In this document: one piece after another, positions 1 through 6,263 of the stretch
Layout of the letters: every line of letters begins with the position of its first letter
How positions within the stretch are numbered: position 1 is the stretch's first letter
Origin: Bacteroidales bacterium
GTDB lineage: Bacteria > Bacteroidota > Bacteroidia > Bacteroidales > Dysgonomonadaceae
Length of the DNA stretch: 6,263 bases
Reading direction: 5' to 3'
Assembly (NCBI GenBank): GCA_012798745.1
Contig: JAAZMQ010000370.1
Span: 1-6,263, forward strand
Notes under the pieces: model-generated
What the model was told of the DNA's origin: nothing
What the model saw: the letters and a program-made list of their open reading frames with translations, nothing else
Databases searched by the model: none
Made by a program: the position numbers and the translations under genes

Positions 1-3000
1 GCCATGAGGATAACGTGCCTATTACTCTGTTTAATTGTATTTCAATTACAGGCCGAAGATGTGTATTCTCAGAAAACGAAGATTTCGTTGGACATGAAAA
101 ATACAACCATCGAAAAAGTATTGCAAACTATTGAAGAAAAATCCGACTATCACTTTCTCTACAACAACAAGTTGGTGAACGTCGACCGGAAAGTGAGTGT
201 TCGGGTAAAAAATGCAGCCATTGCCGACGTGCTGAATAAATTATTTGCATCGGAAGATGTGGAATATCAAGTAGAAGGCAATCAGATTATTTTGTCACCC
301 AAAGAAAAAGTAACGGAAATAGTTTCCGGAGTTGAATTCGCTCAACAACAGTCTCAGCAAAGAGAGATTACCGGAAAGGTGACCGATGCTTCAGGACAGC
401 CTCTGCCCGGGGCGACAGTAGTGGTAAAAGGTACCACGATTGGCACAGTAACCGATGCTGACGGTAATTTTTCTCTTCGCATTCCTTCTGATGCACAGAA
501 TCTTCAGATTTCTTTTGTAGGCATGAAAACAGAAGAAATCCCCATTGCCGGTCAGACAGTGTTTAATGTTATATTGGAAGAAGAAGCGATAGGACTGGAT
601 GAAGTTGTGGCTATTGGGTATGGGGTGCAACAGAAGAGATTAACAACAGGAGCAACAGTACAAGTAAAATCGGATCAAATTATAAAACAAAATACGGTAT
701 CACCTATGACCGCTTTGCAAGGATTAACCCCAGGCTTAACTATTATCAAACAAACAGGTGAACCCGGAAGCGGTTTTAAAGTAAATATTCGTGGTCTTGG
801 TACCACGGGTAATGCAGAACCTTTAATTGTGATTGACGGGGTTCCAGGTGGGAGTCTCGACTATCTGCCACCATCTGACATAGAATCCATAGACGTTCTT
901 AAAGATGCTGCTTCTGCAGCTATTTATGGTTCAAGAGCAGCCAATGGTGTAGTTTTGGTAACAACCAAATCAGGATTGAGAGGAATAGCAAAAGGTCCCA
1001 AAAAAGCTCAAATTACTTATGATGGATCTTATGGTGTTCAGAATCTATATAAGAAATTGCCGGTAGCAAATGCTCAAGAATACGCTGTGTTGATAAATGA
1101 ATCAAGAGTAAATTCTCTGCAGCCTTTAATGGATTTTGCATCATTGGTTCCGGATTGGGATAAAATTGAGAGTGGCATTTGGAAGGGGACTGACTGGTTG
1201 GATGAACTTATAGTAGAAGATGCACCAATGCAGAACCATGCCCTTAACGTTGTGGGTGGAGGGGAAAATTCCACTTATTCTTTGGGCCTTTCTTATGCCG
1301 ATCAGGAAGGTATTTTTGGGGGTCCTGTTAATTCTAAATACAACCGTTATTCTTTCAGACTAAATAGTGATTATGTGCTACTGAGAAATGTTTCGGATAC
1401 TTTTGATGTCTTGAAAGTTGGTGAAAGATTGCGTTATCATTATACAACACAGCGTGGTATTGGAACGGGTAATCAGTATTGGAATGATATTTTCAGTTGC
1501 ACTGTAACTAGCCCTTTTTTACCTATGTATGATGAAAATGGGGAATATCATTATGCCATACCCTGGAATCCTCAGGAAGCAAACCCAATTGCTTCTATGG
1601 AATATCAACGTGGATATAATAAATCTAAGAATTATGATTTAAATGGCAGTATTTATGTTGAAGTACAACCTATTAAAAATTTGATTTATCGAAGCCAATT
1701 TGGATATAATAAGAGTTCAAGTTCATGGCGTAGCTATACTCCAACTTATGATTTAAGTACTACTGTATTCAGAGATCATGATCAGGTTTCTCATAATATG
1801 AGTAATGGCTACAGATGGACGTGGGAAAATACCATAAATTATAATTTTGACATTAACAATCAGCATGCGTTTAATGTATTAGCGGGTATGTCTGCTGAAA
1901 AATGGGGTTTGGGTGAAGATATTTCAGGAACCAATATTGATTGTATTTTCACAGATTTTAAATATGCGTGGTTAATCAATACTCCGGTAGTTAACAGTGA
2001 TGGAACTACTAAATTATCCAGTAGTCCGTGGGGAGAAGGAGGAATTTTATCATATTTTGGACGTGTCAATTATGATTATCTGAAAAAATATATATTTACT
2101 CTAATCCTTCGTGCAGATGGTTCCTCGAATTTTGCACGAGGTAATCGTTGGGGTTACTTTCCTTCTGTTTCTGGAGGATGGATTATTACAGAAGAACCTT
2201 TTATGGAGAGTTTAAGTGGGGTTTTCGATTTCCTGAAATTGCGTGTAAGTTGGGGGCAAAATGGTAATCAAGCAATCCCTTCTTTTCAATATCTTTCAAC
2301 CATTTCTTACCAAAATGTAAATTACTTTTTTGGTCCTGATAAGAAAAAAGTCTACATAGGTGCATATCCTAATATTTTACCTAATCCAGATATAACGTGG
2401 GAAACTTCCGAACAAATAAACATAGGAATCGATGCATTCTTTTTGCGTAACAGGCTAGGCTTTAATTTAGACTGGTACAAAAAGACAACAAAAGATTGGC
2501 TTGTTAGGGCAGACAATTTAGCCTCCTTTGGCACAGGTGCTCCTTATATTAATGGGGGAGATGTACAAAATAAAGGTGTTGAGGTAGCATTGAGCTGGGG
2601 GGATAGAGTTCAAGATTTTAATTATAATATTGGAGTAAATGTTTCTTACAATAAAAATAAGGTAACTAGAATTGCTAATTCTGAAGGTATTATTTATGGC
2701 CCAGACCATGTATTGGGACAAGGGACAACAGAACTTTTCAGAGCTCAAATAGGTTATCCAATTGGGTATTTTCGAGGATATAATACACTCGGCGTTTTCC
2801 AAACAGATGAAGAGGTGAAGAATTATAAAAATTCAAAAGGTGTTGTGATACAGCCAAATGCTGTGGCCGGTGATCTTATTTTTGCCGATACTAATGGTGA
2901 CGGAGTCATTAGTGATGCTGATAAAGTTATGATAGGAGATCCTAATCCGGATTATGTTGTTGGTTTGAATATGAATTTTGAATTCAAAGGGTTTGATTTA

Positions 3001-3447
3001 AGTATTGTAGGGAATGGTGCTTTTGGCCATCAGATAGCTTGTTGTTGGAGAAGATGGGCGGATTCTCCGCTAAATAATTATACTACCAATATTTTTAAAA
3101 GATGGCATGGTGAGGGTTCATCAAACAGGTATCCCAGATTAATATTTGGAGCACATCCAAACTGGCAGTACGTATCTGATATTTTTATTGAAAATGCTGA
3201 TTATTTTCGGTTGAGTAATATTACTTTTGGGTATGACTTTAAGCGTCTTTTAAAGAATGTGCCATTTGATCAGTTACGTTTATTTATTACCGGTCAAAAT
3301 GTATATACTTTTACAAAATATATTGGAATGGATCCAGAAATAGGTACGAGTACCGATGATAGTAATTATCCTTGGGCAAAAGGTATAGATATTGGGTATT
3401 ATCCTTCACCACGTACTGTTTTGATGGGTGTAAGCGTTAAATTTTAA
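1..3447 (+). CDS. SusC-like TonB-dependent outer-membrane transporter with N-terminal STN signalling domain (probably 5' partial)
   Basis: This is the TonB-dependent barrel of a SusC/SusD importer, carrying a substrate across the outer membrane using TonB/ExbBD energy. Residues are numbered from the ATG at base 4. A hydrophobic signal segment (1-17) is followed by an STN domain (about 28-98), a carboxypeptidase-D-like beta-sandwich (about 121-193), the conserved LDEVVAIGYG segment (198-207), the plug (about 210-325, with VIDGVP and DAASAAIYGSRAANGVV) and a long barrel. Barrel hallmarks are RADGSS (703-708), NADYFRLSNITFGY near the end and a terminal Phe. An EF-hand-like loop lies at 962-973 (D962, N964, D966, D973). 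The STN domain is known in this family for signalling to a FecR-like anti-sigma factor; such a partner is inferred, not seen. Start: relatives usually have some 15-25 residues before the MR(I/L)T segment and the frame is open at bases 1-3, so the true start probably lies upstream; ATG at 4 is the alternative. The stop is TAA. Family assignment is very secure, substrate unknown. Confidence 0.96.
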   Translation, partial: AMRITCLLLCLIVFQLQAEDVYSQKTKISLDMKNTTIEKVLQTIEEKSDYHFLYNNKLVNVDRKVSVRVKNAAIADVLNKLFASEDVEYQVEGNQIILSPKEKVTEIVSGVEFAQQQSQQREITGKVTDASGQPLPGATVVVKGTTIGTVTDADGNFSLRIPSDAQNLQISFVGMKTEEIPIAGQTVFNVILEEEAIGLDEVVAIGYGVQQKRLTTGATVQVKSDQIIKQNTVSPMTALQGLTPGLTIIKQTGEPGSGFKVNIRGLGTTGNAEPLIVIDGVPGGSLDYLPPSDIESIDVLKDAASAAIYGSRAANGVVLVTTKSGLRGIAKGPKKAQITYDGSYGVQNLYKKLPVANAQEYAVLINESRVNSLQPLMDFASLVPDWDKIESGIWKGTDWLDELIVEDAPMQNHALNVVGGGENSTYSLGLSYADQEGIFGGPVNSKYNRYSFRLNSDYVLLRNVSDTFDVLKVGERLRYHYTTQRGIGTGNQYWNDIFSCTVTSPFLPMYDENGEYHYAIPWNPQEANPIASMEYQRGYNKSKNYDLNGSIYVEVQPIKNLIYRSQFGYNKSSSSWRSYTPTYDLSTTVFRDHDQVSHNMSNGYRWTWENTINYNFDINNQHAFNVLAGMSAEKWGLGEDISGTNIDCIFTDFKYAWLINTPVVNSDGTTKLSSSPWGEGGILSYFGRVNYDYLKKYIFTLILRADGSSNFARGNRWGYFPSVSGGWIITEEPFMESLSGVFDFLKLRVSWGQNGNQAIPSFQYLSTISYQNVNYFFGPDKKKVYIGAYPNILPNPDITWETSEQINIGIDAFFLRNRLGFNLDWYKKTTKDWLVRADNLASFGTGAPYINGGDVQNKGVEVALSWGDRVQDFNYNIGVNVSYNKNKVTRIANSEGIIYGPDHVLGQGTTELFRAQIGYPIGYFRGYNTLGVFQTDEEVKNYKNSKGVVIQPNAVAGDLIFADTNGDGVISDADKVMIGDPNPDYVVGLNMNFEFKGFDLSIVGNGAFGHQIACCWRRWADSPLNNYTTNIFKRWHGEGSSNRYPRLIFGAHPNWQYVSDIFIENADYFRLSNITFGYDFKRLLKNVPFDQLRLFITGQNVYTFTKYIGMDPEIGTSTDDSNYPWAKGIDIGYYPSPRTVLMGVSVKF

Positions 3448-3457
3448 AATTAAGATT

Positions 3458-5173
3458 ATGAAAAAATATATTTACTTATTAATAGTGTTTATTGGCATAT
3501 TGCTGAGTAATTGTTCGGAGAGCTTTCTTGATACAGAGCCTTTAACTCAAAAAACCAACGCCACCTTTTACGAAACTGAGGAAGATATGTTTCAGGCTCT
3601 TACAGCGGGTTATTTTGTGTTGGTAGATTGTCCCGAGGAAGCAGTTCTTTTTAACTATCCTTTTGTTGTTAGTAATATTTTAAGCGACGACTGTTTTGGA
3701 GCTATGGGAGATAATGACAGAGGTGCTAGAGCGATCGATGAATTTAAGATTATTGGTCCGAGCATGTTTGAAGGTATGTGGAAAAGATATTATCAAGGTA
3801 TTTTTAGGATGAACATGTTGATTGAAAATCTGGATAAGCCAACGTATTCTACCGATCAGATTAAAAACCAAATTACAGGAGAAGCTTATTATCTACGAGG
3901 ATTGTTTTATTTTGATTTGGTGAGAATGTTCGAGAATATTCCATTAGTTTTGAAATCGGAACCTGCTAATCTTCCACAGGCTGATCCGAAGGATGTTTAT
4001 GCTCAAATAGCTTCGGATCTAAAAAAAGCCATCGAAACATTTCCTTCTACCCCTAAAGGAGAACTTGGACGTGCAAATAAATGGGTGGCAGAAGCTTTAA
4101 TGGCCAGAGTGTTTTTGTTTTATACAGGATTCTATGAACAAGAAACCCTTCCTTTAGCAGGAGAAGAGGCTGGTTCTATTTCCAAGGATCAAGTGATTGA
4201 TTGGTTGGAAGAGGTTATAAATAAAAGCGGATATCGATTAATGCCTGATTTTAGAAATTTGTGGCCCTATGCTGTTGCAACTTCGAAAAATTCCGACGAA
4301 CCATTCAAATATGCAGAAGATAATAATCTTGAATGGTATGGAGAGGAAGGTGGAAATGAAGAAAGCATGTTTATGCTCAAGTTTTCGACTTTTGCTGATT
4401 GGGGTACTAGTATTTATTATAGTAACCAGATGAACTTATTCAATGGTTGGCGTGATTATAGCTATAAAGGAGTGATAGGTCAAGGTTGGGGGATGAGTAC
4501 TGTCAATACCAAACTTTGGGATGACTGGTCTGATAAAGACTTACGAAAAAGAGGATCAGTAATTAATGTAAAAGATCCATCAGAAATTGCCATCCATGGT
4601 GTTGACAACTATGGTTATGGAACAGATCCACATGATAAACAAATGGACGATACCGGTTTGTGGCAGATGAAATATATGCCAATAAATTTATGTAGGGATG
4701 CACAGTGGTCTAATTACAGTGTGTTTCTATATGGAGCAACAAGGGATTTCCAACTAGATAATATGCAAGATATTATTCTGATTCGTTTTGCGGATATTTT
4801 ATTGATGCATTCTGAATTGACGCAAACTGTGAATGGTATAAATCAAGTTAGAGAAAGGGCCGGGTTGCCTTCAATAGATAGCTATTCTCTTCAGGCTCTT
4901 CAGAATGAAAGAAGGCATGAGCTGGCTTTTGAAGGGCTTAGATATCATGATATTTTGAGATGGGCCGGACAAAGTAATCTTGAACAAATCAAGACTATTA
5001 TTGACAGTCAAGGAGGTGTTTCAATTATCAATAATGGTGTTCCGAGTGAGAAAAAGATGGATTTCCGCGTAGAAACGAGAGGATTTATACAAATTCCCGA
5101 AAGAGAAATCAGCCTATCCGGAGGTGTTTTAAAGCAGAATCCCGGATGGGGACCTAATGCGCCTGTATATTAA
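3458..5173 (+). CDS. SusD-like (RagB/SusD family) outer-membrane substrate-binding lipoprotein
   Basis: This is the surface lipoprotein that caps the SusC barrel and captures substrate. A short hydrophobic signal ends in the lipobox LSNC, with lipidated Cys19, followed by the typical SESFLDTEP mature start. The N-terminal SusD region includes the family hallmark AYYLRGLFYFDLVRMF at 143-158 followed by IPLVL, part of the TPR-like helical scaffold. The C-terminal SusD domain shows IRFADILLMHSE, INQVRERAGLP and NERRHELAFEGLRYHDILRW (483-502), and the protein ends in NPGWGPNAPVY. At 571 residues it has normal family length. The segment between LLMHSE and INQVRERAGLP is shorter than usual for the family. 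The ATG is 10 bases after the susC stop, with an A-rich leader and no Shine-Dalgarno match, as is normal in this phylum; the pair is surely co-transcribed. Ligand-contacting residues cannot be read from sequence, so the substrate is unknown. Confidence 0.96.
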   Translation: MKKYIYLLIVFIGILLSNCSESFLDTEPLTQKTNATFYETEEDMFQALTAGYFVLVDCPEEAVLFNYPFVVSNILSDDCFGAMGDNDRGARAIDEFKIIGPSMFEGMWKRYYQGIFRMNMLIENLDKPTYSTDQIKNQITGEAYYLRGLFYFDLVRMFENIPLVLKSEPANLPQADPKDVYAQIASDLKKAIETFPSTPKGELGRANKWVAEALMARVFLFYTGFYEQETLPLAGEEAGSISKDQVIDWLEEVINKSGYRLMPDFRNLWPYAVATSKNSDEPFKYAEDNNLEWYGEEGGNEESMFMLKFSTFADWGTSIYYSNQMNLFNGWRDYSYKGVIGQGWGMSTVNTKLWDDWSDKDLRKRGSVINVKDPSEIAIHGVDNYGYGTDPHDKQMDDTGLWQMKYMPINLCRDAQWSNYSVFLYGATRDFQLDNMQDIILIRFADILLMHSELTQTVNGINQVRERAGLPSIDSYSLQALQNERRHELAFEGLRYHDILRWAGQSNLEQIKTIIDSQGGVSIINNGVPSEKKMDFRVETRGFIQIPEREISLSGGVLKQNPGWGPNAPVY

Positions 5174-5222
5174 ATAATTTATATATTGTATATTTAGTTG
5201 TGCCAAAGAAAAAATTTATGAT

Positions 5223-6044
5223 ATGAAAAAATCAATTTTATGTAATTTAATTGGATTATTTGTGTTTTTTGTGGCATGTGATCCAATAGAAAAGAGAGAT
5301 AAACTGGGACCAATAGTTCCAACATCTGAATTTGAATATACTATAACACAGAATCCAGAAATGGATTATGTAATTTATTTAGAGAATAAAACACCAAAAG
5401 TGCTTTTTTCATGGGATTATGCCTGGGGTATCACAACTCGTCAAAAAGATACGGTCCATATTTTGGTTCCGGGGAAATATAAAATCAAAATTACCGCAAC
5501 TACTCCTGGAGGAATTGTATTTGATGAACACGAAATAATTGTAACGATGCAGGATCCTGATGCTTTTCCTGAACCGGAATGGGAAATGTTAACCAATTTT
5601 GCCGAGGGGAAAAGCTGGAGTTGGGATTTAAGTGTACCATCTCCCGCAGGGAATGGTGGTTATAAAGGATGTACCCAGCCGTGTTGGTGGATGTTGAATG
5701 CTGCGGAACTTGAAGAGCAAGGAGTGCTGAATGATTACATGATTTTTGATCTCAATGGAGGCAAGCATCTTACCCTTGTATCGGAAAGTAAGCCTAAAAC
5801 AGGAGAAACTAAAGGGACTTTTAATTTGGATATGATTAATAAAATTGAAGGTTGGAGCGTAGGTACTCTAACTACTCAAAATGTGATTGTTCCTTTTGGG
5901 TGGGATCCTAATAATGATGATTTACCTTTTTATAAATATGATGTTCTGAAAATCACAGAGAGCGAACTTCATCTTTCTGCCAGTCAGCCAAATACAGACG
6001 ATTGGGGTGAAGCATGGTTTTATATGTTTGCTCCCAAAGAATGA
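5223..6044 (+). CDS. PKD-like surface lipoprotein in the SusE position (accessory binding protein)
   Basis: A 273-residue lipoprotein with a hydrophobic leader and lipobox FVAC (Cys19). Residues about 34-110 look like a PKD-like/Ig-like beta-sandwich: a core strand KVLFSWDY, then VPGKYKIKITATTPGG and EHEIIVTM. After a proline-rich linker (DPDAFPEPEW, 111-120) comes a second domain (about 121-273) with many aromatics: GKSWSWD, GCTQPCWW (Cys150 and Cys154), MIFDLNGG, KGTFNLD, WSVGTL and WGEAWFYMF. This matches the pattern of PKD-domain lipoproteins encoded after susD in Bacteroidota loci. A role in binding substrate at the cell surface next to SusC/SusD is inferred from position and the aromatic-rich second domain; no catalytic motif is recognised. 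The start is the ATG giving MKKS directly before the signal core; an ATG five bases earlier (5218) is out of frame and stops after two codons. The 49-base gap to susD is AT-rich, with no convincing terminator or promoter. Confidence 0.85.
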   Translation: MKKSILCNLIGLFVFFVACDPIEKRDKLGPIVPTSEFEYTITQNPEMDYVIYLENKTPKVLFSWDYAWGITTRQKDTVHILVPGKYKIKITATTPGGIVFDEHEIIVTMQDPDAFPEPEWEMLTNFAEGKSWSWDLSVPSPAGNGGYKGCTQPCWWMLNAAELEEQGVLNDYMIFDLNGGKHLTLVSESKPKTGETKGTFNLDMINKIEGWSVGTLTTQNVIVPFGWDPNNDDLPFYKYDVLKITESELHLSASQPNTDDWGEAWFYMFAPKE

Positions 6045-6090
6045 CTACAGTATTGTTTGTTCTAAATTTTTTATGTCCTTAAATGTTTTC

Positions 6091-6129
6091 AATGAAAGGG
6101 GGTATGTTTGTTTATCCTCTTTCATTTTT
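6091..6129 (+). terminator. Intrinsic (Rho-independent) terminator after the PKD-like lipoprotein gene
   Basis: The arm 6091-6103 (AATGAAAGGGGGT) pairs with 6114-6126 (ATCCTCTTTCATT) over 13 base pairs, of which two are G-U (6099-6118 and 6102-6115). The loop is 10 bases (6104-6113). A T run at 6125-6129 follows and partly overlaps the stem foot, then the sequence continues ATAATT. It begins 47 bases after the stop codon of the PKD-like gene, where a terminator for the susC-susD-PKD transcript would be expected. The A-T-rich lower stem and short T run suggest it may be leaky, allowing some transcription into the lipoprotein gene at 6147. Confidence 0.65.
6103..6110 (+). promoter_or_regulatory. 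Possible Bacteroides-type -7 element (TATGTTTG), weak
   Basis: TATGTTTG matches the Bacteroidota -7 consensus TAnnTTTG exactly and lies 37 bases before the ATG of the lipoprotein gene at 6147. It sits in the loop and upper stem of the terminator hairpin. No TTTG or TTG -33 element is found at the usual distance of about 19-20 bases upstream; the nearest TTTG, at 6056-6059, is too far. In DNA this AT-rich a match can arise by chance, so this is only a candidate for independent transcription of the downstream gene. Confidence 0.15.
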
Positions 6130-6146
6130 ATAATTAAATTGGGAAT

Positions 6147-6263
6147 ATGTGTCAACTTAGGTTTTTTTTAAGTTTTATCTTTTTATTTTTATTCTTTTCC
6201 TGCAATAAAGAAAAATCTTTCGTAATAGAAGGGAAGGTTGATAATCCGGTTTTTGAAGGTGAA
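6147..6263 (+). CDS. N-terminus of a lipoprotein, possibly DUF4369/TlpA-like (3' partial, runs off the window)
   Basis: Only the first 39 codons are present and the frame is open to the last base. The translation begins MCQLRFFLSF, has a Phe/Leu-rich membrane segment and ends the signal with FFSC, so Cys19 is the likely lipidation site, followed by NKEKS. The mature start FVIEGKVDNPVFEGE resembles the first strand of the DUF4369 domain (form: xIxGKVxNPxxEGxxVYL), which in Bacteroidota often precedes a thioredoxin-like TlpA/AhpC-TSA domain. The thioredoxin part is an inference, as none of it is visible. ATG at 6147 is a firm choice because a TAA in the same frame lies at 6135-6137, with no other ATG between. 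The gene follows the PKD-like gene after 102 bases containing a terminator, so it may be a read-through member of the operon or the start of a new unit. Lipoprotein: confident; family: tentative. Confidence 0.7.
   Translation, partial: MCQLRFFLSFIFLFLFFSCNKEKSFVIEGKVDNPVFEGE

Noticed and set aside
2518..2802. A 94-codon open frame on the minus strand inside susC, and several shorter minus-strand frames elsewhere in susC and susD.
   Set aside because: They lie wholly inside securely identified coding sequence on the other strand, their translations show no recognisable domain, and AT-rich coding DNA produces such frames by chance.
5174..5222. TATATTTA (5189-5196) in the susD/PKD-gene spacer as a -7-like promoter element, and the nearby ATATA-TTG-TATAT palindrome as a hairpin.
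   Set aside because: The element differs from TAnnTTTG at the last base and has no -33 partner at the right distance; the palindrome has only five A-T pairs and would not form a stable hairpin or terminator.
5218..5226. A minimal ATG-ATA-TGA reading frame overlapping the start codon of the PKD-like gene.
   Set aside because: Two codons is too short to call a gene; the pattern arises easily in AT-rich leaders and nothing else supports a regulatory mini-ORF.
1..6263. CRISPR arrays, tRNA or rRNA genes, insertion sequences, phase-variation inverted repeats and long direct repeats.
   Set aside because: I read for each and found no regularly spaced repeats, no tRNA-like cloverleaf, no transposase and no matching long inverted repeats; almost all of the window is accounted for by the four genes.

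Overview
The window is a stretch of a SusC/SusD-type nutrient-uptake locus from a member of the phylum Bacteroidota, most likely order Bacteroidales. The evidence is a SusC-like TonB-dependent transporter, a SusD-like lipoprotein and a PKD-like surface lipoprotein in tandem. The DNA is AT-rich (regions counted by hand run from about 31 to 41% GC), the genes start without clear Shine-Dalgarno sequences, and the lipoprotein signals have the FVAC/LSNC style. The species cannot be named from the sequence alone.

Layout, all on the + strand: (1) 1-3447, SusC-like outer-membrane transporter with an N-terminal STN signalling domain, probably missing its first codons upstream of the window; (2) 3458-5173, SusD-like lipoprotein, after a 10-base gap; (3) 5223-6044, PKD-like lipoprotein in the SusE position, after a 49-base gap; (4) 6045-6146, a spacer with a good intrinsic-terminator hairpin at about 6091-6129; (5) 6147-6263, the first 39 codons of another lipoprotein, cut by the window end, whose first mature residues resemble the DUF4369 domain found at the start of many TlpA/thioredoxin-like Bacteroidota lipoproteins.

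How they work together: SusC forms the TonB-driven barrel and SusD the lid over it, so together they bind and import an oligomeric substrate. The PKD-like lipoprotein is probably an accessory surface binding protein. The STN domain implies that this transporter also reports substrate to a FecR-like anti-sigma factor and an ECF sigma factor, which would be expected just upstream, outside the window. No enzyme is present in full, so the substrate (glycan, glycoprotein or peptide) cannot be decided here.

This is a recognisable type of locus. I see no clear sign of a previously undescribed system. The points most worth a second look are the terminator between the binding-protein genes and the fourth gene, the GC difference along susC, and the identity of the truncated gene.
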